Under the pieces are notes generated by a model, which was not told where the DNA came from, did no database searches, and saw only the letters and a list, made by a program, of their open reading frames with translations. A DNA stretch of 64,000 nucleotides from Candidatus Bathyoplasma sp. NZ (GTDB taxonomy: Bacteria; Bacillota_I; Bacilli_A; MAG-NZ): the NCBI GenBank assembly GCA_013332095.1, contig JABENI010000002.1:1-64000 (forward strand). Direction: 5' to 3'. A program made the translations under genes and the position numbers. Within the stretch, counting starts at the first letter, position 1. The number at the start of each line of letters is the position of its first letter. Shown here piece by piece: positions 51,390-60,120 of the stretch.

Positions 51390-51767
51390 ATGAAATCTAT
51401 CTACAAACTGTACGCTTTAATTTCTGTTTCTATTACTTTTATTCTCCTAACTTTAATTGCTGTTTATCCGATGGAATTTAAGGATCTTGTTATTGCTTTT
51501 TACGACCAAATAGTAAACTCAACACCAGTTCTCATCAGTGATTTAAGCGTTCCGCAAATAGTGATGTATAACTTAATAATTGTTTTTTGTATAAACATCG
51601 GTTTAAATTTAATAATTATGCTCTTTTCTTTTTTACACAAAGACCAGTTCAACTTTAAAGTAGTAAGATTATCCCTAATTATTAATACCATTGTCCTTTT
51701 ATCTATCTTTTTCCTGATTAAATTAATATTACAATTAGTTGTTAATCTAATTCAAAAATTCCTATAA
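51390..51767 (+). CDS. Small membrane protein of unknown function (125 aa)
   Basis: Eight bases after the previous gene, with AGGTGAAATT before the ATG. Three membrane helices (~10-28, ~60-85 MYNLIIVFCINIGLNLIIML, ~96-120). Spacing of helices and the external loop (IVNSTPVLISDLSVPQ) parallel the upstream paralogue. Function unknown; presumably the two proteins act together. Confidence 0.75.
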   Translation: MKSIYKLYALISVSITFILLTLIAVYPMEFKDLVIAFYDQIVNSTPVLISDLSVPQIVMYNLIIVFCINIGLNLIIMLFSFLHKDQFNFKVVRLSLIINTIVLLSIFFLIKLILQLVVNLIQKFL

Positions 51768-51869
51768 ATACTATAAAAAAAAATGAAAAATATTCAGAAA
51801 AAGTAATTTTAAAAAAATATCATAATTCTATAATTATTTATAGTTACATCCACTATTTTAAATAAGCTT

Positions 51870-52330
51870 TAAAATGAGAAAATTATTTATCTTTTAAAAA
51901 CACAACAAATAATATTGTTAAATTGCAGATAAATAATCAATCCTATACTTCTACTTCCATCTTGAACGAAAAAAGAATTTTGTCCTTTGAGCAAGAGATA
52001 TAAAAACATTGAATATTATTCAACTTGTAAATAACAAATATCAATCAGATTGAAAAAAGTTCTAAATATTTATCAATAGTATCGATTCAATAATAGAAAT
52101 AGAAAAAATAAAATATTCAAAAGATGATTATTATATTCCTTTTAATCTTTCCAAGCCACCAAGCACATTTAAGATAAACGGTAAGATGAAAATATTGGCG
52201 AATTTCTCGGTGATAGTAGTTTTATAAATAATTACCTAATAGTAAATCTGGATAAATATCTATATACTGTTACTCGACTGAAAATATATTTGAAAAAACA
52301 TTTAATATCAAAAATATAATTGAACAGTTA
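51870..52330 (+). pseudogene. Decayed copy of the C-terminal module of the fifth array protein
   Basis: Base-level similarity to 57060-57470 is clear. Both contain AAAACACAACAAA(T/C)AATATT, a stretch around ATATCAATC(A/G)GATtGa, TTTTTAATCTTTCC-type sequence (here CCTTTTAATCTTTCCAAG) and a degraded TGTATTTGAAAAAACATTT counterpart. Stops and deletions break every frame. It lies at the left edge of the five-gene array, so it marks where an earlier array member ended. The rest of 51768-52613 holds the leader of the first array gene and nothing else recognisable. Confidence 0.7.
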
Positions 52331-52499
52331 AAAAAATAACAAGTTTATGAGCAATTGTTAAATTTATATTATTGTTGTTAATTTTTTTGATTGTAAGTTA
52401 ATATTAAAAAAATGTAAGATAACCCCAAACCGGTAATAAAAATTAAAAATTATAGTAAAGTATAAATAGTCGAGAAAGTTTTTCTATTTCAATTAGTAT

Positions 52500-52613
52500 T
52501 GTTCTAGATAAAATGTTGTTTATAGATGTTAACTAAATCTAGCAGTTAATAAAATGCTTAAGCATTTATAGTTCTCGCAAAAATTTCTATATTTTAAATT
52601 GGGAGATGATATA
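52500..52613 (+). repeat. Type A leader of the paralogue array, copy 1
   Basis: About 110 bases (AGATAAAATGTTG...AACTAAATCTAGCAGTTAAT...TTCTCGCA(A/G)AAATTTCTATATTTT...GGGAGATGATATA) shared with 54226-54339. It includes a 16-bp palindrome AAATGCTTAAGCATTT that is degenerate in the second copy. It probably carries the promoter and ribosome binding site. Confidence 0.7.
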
Positions 52614-53501
52614 ATGAAAAAATTTAGAAAATTGTTTTTTATTTTGTTAGCACTATTGATTTGTGGAGGTGTTACGGTTTCTGTTGTAGTAAATAACATC
52701 CGTTTAAATAACACACCTTTAGATATTGCCAGAAGAGATAAATTAAAAATGATTGAACCATTTTTAGAAGATATTGGTGAAGATAACTATATAGTCCTCA
52801 GCAGTCAATATGATGGTAAAGATATATCCCATTATGACCATAAATCTGGCTGGCAAGACGTATATCTTCAATTAAAACAGGACCAAAATTTGATATTAGA
52901 GTTTTTTAAGAGGAGTGACGCACTAGCAGTGAATTCTGTTTTTAGGTCAGAGACAGGTATTAATTTTGTTTTTCCTAATGGGGAAATTCTGAAATATATG
53001 CATGGATTTTTTTGGTTTGGAATGAATATGTACATAATCCAGGACAATGATAGAGAAGATTTTGATAATTTTGTGAATAACATAGGTTTAAATAATATAC
53101 CTTCACAGATTAATAAGTTAAAAATGATTGAACCATTTTTAGAAGATATTGGTGACCATAGTTATATAGTAATCAAGCCTAATTTTACCGATATGTATGA
53201 AAATATAGATAAATTAAATTATAACCATGAAGATTATAAACAGGATGTTTATCTTCAATTAAAAAATGATCAAAAATTTATATTAGGTTTTTTTAAGAAG
53301 AGCATAGCAGTAAAAACTATGTCTTCCCTAATGGGGAGTATTGATTTTGTTTTTCCTAATGGGGAAATACTGCGTTATAAAAATGGATGTTTTTATGATG
53401 TCGAAGGACACTCGATGTACTTTCTTCAGGATCATGATAGAGAAAATCTTGATAATTTTGTAAATAATTTAATTTTACTCGATGATAATTCAGATGATTG
53501 A
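52614..53501 (+). CDS. Array paralogue 1: membrane-anchored two-domain protein of unknown function
   Basis: 295 aa from the ATG at 52614, eight bases after GGGAG (a TTG at 52599 is in frame but precedes that site). A signal/membrane segment (MKKFRKLFFILLALLICGGV) is followed by two copies of a ~125-aa domain joined by NNIGLNNIPSQ. The domain pattern is KLKMIEPFLEDIG, then QDVYLQLKxDQxxIL and FKRS-like, then FVFPNGEILxYxxGxF, then DNDREDFDNFVNN. There are no cysteines in a conserved place and no catalytic motif. The mature part is presumably outside the membrane. No family recognised. Confidence 0.75.
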   Translation: MKKFRKLFFILLALLICGGVTVSVVVNNIRLNNTPLDIARRDKLKMIEPFLEDIGEDNYIVLSSQYDGKDISHYDHKSGWQDVYLQLKQDQNLILEFFKRSDALAVNSVFRSETGINFVFPNGEILKYMHGFFWFGMNMYIIQDNDREDFDNFVNNIGLNNIPSQINKLKMIEPFLEDIGDHSYIVIKPNFTDMYENIDKLNYNHEDYKQDVYLQLKNDQKFILGFFKKSIAVKTMSSLMGSIDFVFPNGEILRYKNGCFYDVEGHSMYFLQDHDRENLDNFVNNLILLDDNSDD

Positions 53502-53529
53502 TCATTGAAAAAGCTAAAGTTAATAATCA

Positions 53530-53675
53530 TTATTTTATTGGGATGAGTATTAGTTTTTTTAAAAAAGGTTAGTCAGTGAAATGAATTGTGAATTTGATGA
53601 AACAGTAAAAAAAATAATGAAAATAACAAAGGAATTAATCCTTTACATAAATTTCTAAAAAAATGAGGTGATACG
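53530..53675 (+). repeat. Type B leader of the paralogue array, copy 1 (others 54905-55050, 55577-55722)
   Basis: About 145 bases nearly identical before array genes 2, 4 and 5: a TTTTTTTAAAAAAGG stretch, GAATTGTGAATTTGATGAAA, a run ending AACAAAGGAATTAATCCTTT (a hairpin-capable AAAGGA/TCCTTT), then AAATGAGGTGATACG before the ATG. Part of it (AATTGTGAATTTGATG) could be a relic coding piece. Confidence 0.8.
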
Positions 53676-54212
53676 ATGAAAAAGTTTAGAAAGTTGTTTT
53701 TTATTTTATTAGCAATAATGATTTGTGGAGGTGTTACGGTTTTTGTTGTAATAAATAACATACATTTAAATCGCATACCTTCAGATAACACACCTTCAGA
53801 GATTCTCAAAAGAGATAAGTTAAAAATGATTGAACCATTTTTAGAAGATATTGGTCCGTATAGTTATATATCTAAAATGTATGACAATATAGATATGTCA
53901 AATTATAACCATAATTATCATGTGCAGAATGTTAATCTTCAATTAAAACAGCACCAACAGTTCATATTAATGTGTTTTAAGAGGAGCAAAACAGGCCAAG
54001 CTGTTTATTATAAAGCAATACGAATGCCCATAGGTACTACCTTTGTTTTCCCTAATGGTGAAACGCTATATTATCGTTCAGGGTATTTTCTTGTTGAAGG
54101 AGAGGAATACTTAATCCAGAACAATGATAGAAAAAAATTTGATAATTTTGTAAATAATTTAATTTTACTCGATGAAAATACAAATGTATTGGATGAAAAT
54201 TCAGATGATTAA
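53676..54212 (+). CDS. Array paralogue 2: membrane-anchored protein of unknown function
   Basis: 178 aa, one copy of the array domain after MKKFRKLFFILLAIMICGGV. The linker carries an extra repeat (IPSDNTPSEI). Domain landmarks: KLKMIEPFLEDIG, VNLQLKQHQQFILMCFKRSK, TTFVFPNGETLYYRSGYFLV, NNDRKKFDNFVNNLILLDEN. It has a type B leader (53530-53675) and a GAGGTGATACG ribosome binding site. Confidence 0.75.
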   Translation: MKKFRKLFFILLAIMICGGVTVFVVINNIHLNRIPSDNTPSEILKRDKLKMIEPFLEDIGPYSYISKMYDNIDMSNYNHNYHVQNVNLQLKQHQQFILMCFKRSKTGQAVYYKAIRMPIGTTFVFPNGETLYYRSGYFLVEGEEYLIQNNDRKKFDNFVNNLILLDENTNVLDENSDD

Positions 54213-54339
54213 TCATTTAATATTGATTCCAGATAAAATGTTGTTCATAGATTTTAACTAAATCTAGCAGTTAATAAGCTACTTAAGTATTTGCAGTTCT
54301 CGCAGAAATTTCTATATTTTTAAAATGGGAGATGATATA

Positions 54340-54876
54340 ATGAAAAAATTTAGAAAATTGTTTTTTATTTTATTAGCATTATTGATTTGTGGAGGTGTTA
54401 CGGTTTCTGCTGTAATAAATAACAGACGTTTAAATAATATACGCATAAATAACCTACCTTCAGAGATTGCCAGAAGAACTCAGTTAGAAATGATTGAACC
54501 ATTTTTAGAAGACATTGGTGATCATAGTACTATCACAGTTTTTTTGTCTGACTATAATATGACATATCATGAGAATTATAACCATAATAATCAAGCGCAG
54601 AATGTTAATCTTAAATTAAAACAGGACCAACAATTCATATTAAATTGTTTTAAGAGAAGCAAAACACCCATAGGAGCCGGAACTACGCCGACAACAACAG
54701 GACTTATTAATTTTGTTTTTCCTAATGATGAAATTTTGCATTATAGCGAGGGATATTTTTATGCTGGTGTCGGAGGAACCTTGATGTACTTAATTCAGGA
54801 TCATGATAGAGAAAATCTTGATAATTTTGTAAATAGTTTAATTTTATTTAATAAAAACCCAAATATAGATGACTAA
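54340..54876 (+). CDS. Array paralogue 3: membrane-anchored protein of unknown function
   Basis: 178 aa from the ATG at 54340, eight bases after GGGAG; the ATG at 54325 is too close to that site. It has a type A leader like gene 1, and its signal segment (MKKFRKLFFILLALLICGGV) is also closest to gene 1. One domain: LEMIEPFLEDIGDHS, VNLKLKQDQQFILNCFKRSK, a variable loop (AGTTPTTTG), NFVFPNDEILHYSEGYF, DHDRENLDNFVNSLILF. Confidence 0.75.
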   Translation: MKKFRKLFFILLALLICGGVTVSAVINNRRLNNIRINNLPSEIARRTQLEMIEPFLEDIGDHSTITVFLSDYNMTYHENYNHNNQAQNVNLKLKQDQQFILNCFKRSKTPIGAGTTPTTTGLINFVFPNDEILHYSEGYFYAGVGGTLMYLIQDHDRENLDNFVNSLILFNKNPNIDD

Positions 54877-54954
54877 TCATTGAAAAAGTTAAAGTTGATA
54901 ATTATTATTTGATCAAGATACTCATCAATTTTTTTAAAAAAAGGTTAATCAATA

Positions 54955-55480
54955 AATGAATTGTGAATTTGATGAAACAGTAAAAAAAATAATGAAAATA
55001 ACAAAGGAATTAATCCTTTACATAAATTTCTAAAAAAATGAGGTGATACGATGAAAAAATTTAGAAAATTATTTTTTATTTTATTAGCAATATTGATTTG
55101 TGGAGGTATTACGGCTTATGTTGTAATAAATAACACACCTTCACAGATTACCAGAAGAGATAAGTTAAAAATGATTGAGCCATTTTTAGAAGATATTGGT
55201 GAGTATAGTTATACAATAATCAAGACTATCTCTGCCGATACATATGTCAGTAATTATTATAATCAGGATGTTTACCTTCAATTAAAACAGGATCAACAGT
55301 TTATATTAGGATGTTTTAAAAGAAGTAAAGCACAAGGACTTAATATGTTTGATAGAATACCGGGAGGAGATATTGACTTTGTTTTTCCTAATGGTGAAAT
55401 ACTGGATTATAATTCAGGATATTTTGAAGTTGAAGGAGAGGCATACTTACTCAAAGACAATGATAGAGAAACTCTTGATA
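54955..55480 (+). repeat. ~526-bp direct repeat (second copy 55627-56152), 672 bp apart
   Basis: The leader and first ~430 coding bases of gene 4 recur without a difference that I could see at 55627-56152. This is a very recent duplication or gene conversion, in contrast with the diverged genes 1-3. Confidence 0.85.
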
Positions 55481-55548
55481 AGTTTGTAAATAATTTAATT
55501 TTACTTGATGAAAATTTAGATGTATTGGATGAAAATCCAGATGATTAG
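55051..55548 (+). CDS. Array paralogue 4: membrane-anchored protein of unknown function
   Basis: 165 aa with a type B leader. The first ~143 residues are the same as in gene 5, and the DNA from about 54955 to 55480 repeats at 55627-56152. One domain: KLKMIEPFLEDIGEYSYTII, DVYLQLKQDQQFILGCFKRS, DFVFPNGEILDYNSGYFEVE, DNDRETLDKFVNNLILLDEN. It ends in an acidic tail (DENPDD). Confidence 0.75.
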   Translation: MKKFRKLFFILLAILICGGITAYVVINNTPSQITRRDKLKMIEPFLEDIGEYSYTIIKTISADTYVSNYYNQDVYLQLKQDQQFILGCFKRSKAQGLNMFDRIPGGDIDFVFPNGEILDYNSGYFEVEGEAYLLKDNDRETLDKFVNNLILLDENLDVLDENPDD

Positions 55549-55722
55549 TCATTTAAAAAACTAAAGTTGATAAAATTATTTGATTAGGATGTTCATCAAT
55601 TTTTTTAAAAAAAGGTTAGTCAGTGAAATGAATTGTGAATTTGATGAAACAGTAAAAAAAATAATGAAAATAACAAAGGAATTAATCCTTTACATAAATT
55701 TCTAAAAAAATGAGGTGATACG

Positions 55723-57546
55723 ATGAAAAAATTTAGAAAATTATTTTTTATTTTATTAGCAATATTGATTTGTGGAGGTATTACGGCTTATGTTGTAATA
55801 AATAACACACCTTCACAGATTACCAGAAGAGATAAGTTAAAAATGATTGAGCCATTTTTAGAAGATATTGGTGAGTATAGTTATACAATAATCAAGACTA
55901 TCTCTGCCGATACATATGTCAGTAATTATTATAATCAGGATGTTTACCTTCAATTAAAACAGGATCAACAGTTTATATTAGGATGTTTTAAAAGAAGTAA
56001 AGCACAAGGACTTAATATGTTTGATAGAATACCGGGAGGAGATATTGACTTTGTTTTTCCTAATGGTGAAATACTGGATTATAATTCAGGATATTTTGAA
56101 GTTGAAGGAGAGGCATACTTACTCAAAGACAATGATAGAGAAACTCTTGATGAGTTTGTGAATACAATAGGTTTAAATAATATACCTTCCAACATTGCCA
56201 AAAGAGATAGGCTAAAAATAATTGAGTCATCTTTAAAAGATATTGATGAATATCGTTATATTGGTAAATATAGTTATATAGTAATGGAGCCTAACATAAT
56301 TGATACATTTCCCGATATTTCAACTTATGACTATAATCATCATTTGCAAGACATTGTCCTGCAATCAAAAAAAGACCAAGATTTCATATTAAACTGTTTT
56401 AAGAGGAGCGAAGCATTAAATCTTGAAATCCCTCCATCGCTAGGAGGTATTAATTTTGTTTTTCCTAGTGGTGAAGTACTGGATTATAGTTCAGGATATT
56501 TTTTGGTTGGAGGTTGGATGTACTTCCTACAAGAAAATGATAAAGAAGATTTTGATAAATTTGTTAATAATCTAATTTTAAGAGAATACACACTTAATAA
56601 ACTATCTTCTACACCAAAACGTGTTTCAAACTTTAACTATTTTAAAGTTTTAAAAAAACCTACAATAGATCCAAATATGCAACTAAAAGGTGTTTTACAC
56701 AATAGCGAAAAAGATTCTAGTAAAATAAAATCAAATTTAATTGTTGATATTGATGATAATGAAGATTTATTCATAGATGCTTCAATAGACGGCATTATCA
56801 ATATGATGGAATTAATTGATGAAAACGGTCAAATAGTTAAAAATATTACTAACCTTGGTTCTTCTGGAGTCACAAAAATAAGCGGTCTAAGTAAAGGTAA
56901 ATATACTATTTCACTTAAAACTGTTGAAGATATAGTGAACGTACCATTTTATATAAATATATATGCTTTACCATCTGTTCCAGATTTAGATTTTTCAAAA
57001 ATAATAAATAAAAATGATTTATATCTTACAAAAATGACAAATAAAAATGATTTTGATTTTGAAAACACAACAAACAATATTGTTAAATTGAGAATAAATA
57101 GTCAACCCTATACTATTTACCCTGAGCAAAAAATAACTTTGTATTTTGGTGAGAAGTATAATATTATCGAATATTACTCAACTTTAGTAAATGGCACATA
57201 TCAATCGGATAGTAAGCAAATCATAATATTTGTTGATAGTATCGCTCCAACAGTGGAACTAGAGGAAATAAGGTCTTCAAGAGGCGGTTATTATTATATT
57301 TTTAATCTTTCCGAAATGCCAAGCGTATTTAGAGTAAATGGCGAAGATGAATTTGTTGGCCAATGTTTCGACGATTGTAGTTTTTTCTACAGTTACATAA
57401 TAGCAAATCCAGATACCTACCTGTATACTGTTTATTTAGAAGACTCGACTGGAAATGTATTTGAAAAAACATTTTTCCTGCGCTCTTTTTATATTTCTTC
57501 TTTTTTAAAGTATCTTCCTATTATTCCCTCTTTCTTTTTAGTTTAA
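55723..57546 (+). CDS. Array paralogue 5: two array domains plus a large C-terminal module
   Basis: 607 aa: signal/membrane segment, array domain 1 (same as gene 4), linker TIGLNNIPSNIAKR, array domain 2 (~165-290), then a unique ~320-aa extension. The extension contains a beta-rich segment resembling bacterial PPC folds (LFIDASIDGIINMMELIDEN; GLSKGKYTISLKTVE), a segment with NKNDxYLTKMTNKNDFDFEN, an Ig-like stretch opening DSIAPTVELEEI, and a hydrophobic C-terminus (YISSFLKYLPIIPSFFLV) that might anchor the protein. The extension is also found, decayed, at 51870-52330. Two Cys (FVGQCFDDCSF) are in the last Ig-like part. Function unknown; it looks like the most complete or ancestral member. 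Confidence 0.78.
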   Translation: MKKFRKLFFILLAILICGGITAYVVINNTPSQITRRDKLKMIEPFLEDIGEYSYTIIKTISADTYVSNYYNQDVYLQLKQDQQFILGCFKRSKAQGLNMFDRIPGGDIDFVFPNGEILDYNSGYFEVEGEAYLLKDNDRETLDEFVNTIGLNNIPSNIAKRDRLKIIESSLKDIDEYRYIGKYSYIVMEPNIIDTFPDISTYDYNHHLQDIVLQSKKDQDFILNCFKRSEALNLEIPPSLGGINFVFPSGEVLDYSSGYFLVGGWMYFLQENDKEDFDKFVNNLILREYTLNKLSSTPKRVSNFNYFKVLKKPTIDPNMQLKGVLHNSEKDSSKIKSNLIVDIDDNEDLFIDASIDGIINMMELIDENGQIVKNITNLGSSGVTKISGLSKGKYTISLKTVEDIVNVPFYINIYALPSVPDLDFSKIINKNDLYLTKMTNKNDFDFENTTNNIVKLRINSQPYTIYPEQKITLYFGEKYNIIEYYSTLVNGTYQSDSKQIIIFVDSIAPTVELEEIRSSRGGYYYIFNLSEMPSVFRVNGEDEFVGQCFDDCSFFYSYIIANPDTYLYTVYLEDSTGNVFEKTFFLRSFYISSFLKYLPIIPSFFLV

Positions 57547-57660
57547 TTTATTAACCTTATTATCACCTTTCGCTAACTAACTTATATGCATAGTCTTTAT
57601 ATTTTTTATATTCCAAAACAAACTCAGAATACCCTTTTACTAACAATTCCTTATTGATTA

Positions 57661-58053
57661 TTAATGGTTTAATATCAAATTTTCACCTAGCCAAACAATA
57701 TTATAGTACACAACATCTTTTACATTGTGACACAAAAAATGATAAAATCTTTCTAGCATATTATCTGTAAAACATACTGAATAGATATATTTCTTTTCTT
57801 TATATGAACTGGTATCATCATACCAACTTTCTACATCAATTGTAAACTCTTTCATTTCATCTTTACAATATATTATCTTCATATCATCGCTTACTTTTAG
57901 ATTTTTTAAGAGAGGCGATTGTTGAGCCTCCATCATTAAGTCTTGAACCTCCATATTTAACTCTTTAGTTTCTCCATAACTCAAAACTATATTATTACTT
58001 TCATAGGCTTCTTTTAATTCATAATCACATTGTATAAAATAAAAATAACTCAT
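57661..58053 (-). CDS. Small acidic protein of unknown function (130 aa)
   Basis: The start ATG at 58053 (MSYFYFIQCDYELKEAYESN) follows AAGGAGATG. It is a soluble alpha/beta-looking protein without signal or membrane helix, with aromatic-rich ends (ERFYHFLCHNVKDVVYYNIV). Its small size, acidity and position beside a decayed Sel1-repeat gene and other fragments resemble immunity-type genes of contact-dependent toxin loci, but I recognise no family, so this is only a suggestion. Confidence 0.6.
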   Translation of the reverse strand: MSYFYFIQCDYELKEAYESNNIVLSYGETKELNMEVQDLMMEAQQSPLLKNLKVSDDMKIIYCKDEMKEFTIDVESWYDDTSSYKEKKYIYSVCFTDNMLERFYHFLCHNVKDVVYYNIVWLGENLILNH

Positions 58054-58084
58054 TTTATCTCACATCTCCTTGATATTAATATTT

Positions 58085-58500
58085 GCTTAATCATATCATG
58101 AATGTTACAAAAAATCGGCACCTAAGTCCTTGCACCCTCTTTTTTCCTAGATTTTTTATCAGTAATCGCTCTGACTGACCCAATGTATCAATTTTAAAGA
58201 TTATTTCTTTTGCAATTTCATTCCCTAGATTAACTGATTTTTCGAGATATTCTTTAGCTTTTTCTTTATCTCTATTTACATTTTCTCCAATTAAATAAAT
58301 TATCCCAAGTTTTAAAAGTGCGGACTCACTGTTTTTTCTGCCGACTTTTCAAGATAATCTATAGATTTACCAATATTTTTTCCACAGCCACTTCCCATGT
58401 GGTACATTGTTCCAATCTTATACTGCAAATTATCTTCCATAGAAAAGCCCGCTAATGCGCCCTCAAAGCAGTCTAAAACAGCAGAAAGGTAACAAGGTTA
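58085..58500 (-). pseudogene. Sel1-like repeat protein, frameshifted and truncated
   Basis: The minus strand reads MEDNLQYKIGTMYHMGSGCG and KNIGKSIDYLEKSAEK, then shifts frame near 58335 and continues NSESALLKLGIIYLIGENVN, EKAKEYLEKSVNLGNEIAKE. The YxxGxGxxxNxxKSIxYLEKSA spacing is that of Sel1-like (TPR-related) repeats. The upstream end joins the IS3 fragment near 58500, so the N-terminus is lost. Confidence 0.6.
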
Positions 58501-58509
58501 ATTTGATAA

Positions 58510-59098
58510 TATCATCTAAAAACTTTGTTTGGTGTATTTGATTAAAATCTTGATTTATTATATTAGGTGAGTAAAGTCCTCTTTTTTCAGTCTTTGTGAG
58601 TCCTTTTGGGACTCTTTTTCTTTTGATTTGCAAGTCATCATCTTTTATTATTCTGTATGAGTTCTCTCAGAAAAAGCAATGTTATAATTAATTTTAAAAA
58701 CAAGGTATAATCTTGGCGAGCCGTAGTTTTCATTCTCAGCATCTGCTGTATGTATTTCTTTAATGTAGCTCAGAATTTGTTCGTATTTATAAGATTTGTT
58801 ATATTTTTGAACCACTTATAATACCTTTTTTCTGTGACTATTAAGATCTTACAAAGTAATTTTACAGTAAATTTTTTTTGGATAAATATAAATTCAAACC
58901 TTTGTTTTTCACTTACTTCTTCTGGTCTTCTAGAAAAAAATCAAGGACCCTACCCAATATATCGTTGGCTTTTTTTAGTTCTGAAATTTCTTTTTGCAGT
59001 CTTTCGTGTTCAGATAGTTTTATAAATTTTTCCCTCTTCTTTTTAATATACATCTTTGAACTTAGCGACTCCATTTTTATTGTACTATTCCATCTCAT
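58510..59098 (-). pseudogene. Truncated IS3-family transposase fragment (second type)
   Basis: An OrfA tail (58913-59098: HERLQKEISELKKANDILGR, resembling the LKKANEILKKASAFF end of IS3-group OrfA) is followed in other frames by OrfB pieces: KLLCKILIVTEKRYYKWFKN, YIKEIHTADAENENYGSPRL, RVPKGLTKTEKRGLYSPNII. These follow the order of IS3-group transposases (NYGSPRI; KGLTK; SPNLLxRxF). It lacks the 5' part and everything after the start of the integrase core, and differs from the relics at 0.7-17.7 kb. Confidence 0.65.
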
Positions 59099-59854
59099 CT
59101 AGGTTTGATATAGCATTTGTTGGACAATAATTATAGCAACGCATACAAGTTTCACAATCTGAAGAAAATAGAAATTCATTATTTTTATATTGGATGCATT
59201 TGACTGGGCAGTTTCTTATACATTCCATGCATTTCGTGCAAACTTGTATATCAATGTGCATATTTTTATAGTTGTTTTTAAGTTTATTATGTGTTTTTAG
59301 TCGAACAAGTTTTCCGATTAGAAGATGCGGACCTATGCCATTTATATAGTTTTTAGAATTTTCTAAATGTTTAATTAATTTTAATAGTTTTTTTCTGCAT
59401 TTCTTATTATTTTTTCATCAAAGTTTCCTATGCTTATTATTTTTTTATTACTTTTTATTGGTGCACTATTGGGCATTTTTACATTAACATATGCAATGAT
59501 TTTTAAAGAAGTAGCATTTATAATTTTTTTGGTTTCAAAAATTCCATGACCATTAACATATGCGAATGCGTTTACGAAAAAAAGTTTTGTAGATATTGAA
59601 TTATTATTCATTTTATGTGTAAATTTATTAATATAATTTAGCATGATTCTAGGTATATTTGCGCCATAAATATGATAGGCAAACCCAATATAATCAAAGC
59701 TATTAATCGTATCATTTGCGTATTCGTCGATATTTAAATTTTCAATTGCTACAACAGTAATTGTGTGTCCCTGTTTCTTTAACAAGATATCTAATTGATG
59801 AATAACCCATTTAGTATTTCCTATTCCGCTAAAATAAAAAGTTAATATTTTCAT
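59085..59854 (-). pseudogene. EFR1-type flavodoxin plus 2[4Fe-4S] ferredoxin, frameshifted
   Basis: The first 157 residues are a flavodoxin domain: MKILTFYFSGIGNTKWVIHQ with the FMN phosphate loop, FDYIGFAYHIYGANIPRIM, FVNAFAYVNGHG. The frame closes at 59381. One added A in the A-run near 59385-59391 restores it: KKLLKLIKHLENSKNYINGI, then two cluster motifs CTKCMECIRNCPVKCIQY and CETCMRCYNYCPTNAI (CxxCxxCxxxCP twice), ending at a TAG (59085-59087). EFR1 proteins are anaerobe electron carriers. It is either a real frameshift mutation or a homopolymer sequencing error; decay of the neighbours favours the former. Confidence 0.75.
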
Positions 59855-60120
59855 TGTATCTACCTCAATATTAATTATAACACATGTTTAAATCCAAAAT
59901 AACAACTGAATCTCTTGATAATAAAATTCATCCAATAAAATATCAGCAGATATTCAAGCCATTAAATTTACTAATAAAAAAATCTTTAAAACATCGTTTA
60001 CAAATGACATTTTCTGAGGAATGATGATAATGGAAGAAAAAGAAAAACGAATACCTTACACAAAAGAAGAATTTAAAATAGCACAAAGTATTGTAGAGTA
60101 TTATAATGACAGGAGTAGTA
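59855..60120. other. Gap with short unassigned reading frames
   Basis: The plus strand contains SLDNKIHPIKYQQIFKPLNL followed by a stop, then MEEKEKRIPYTKEEFKIAQS and IVEYYNDRSSITS before a stop at about 60131. Neither has a convincing family; they look like fragments of mobile-element genes. No promoter or structured RNA was seen. Confidence 0.3.
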
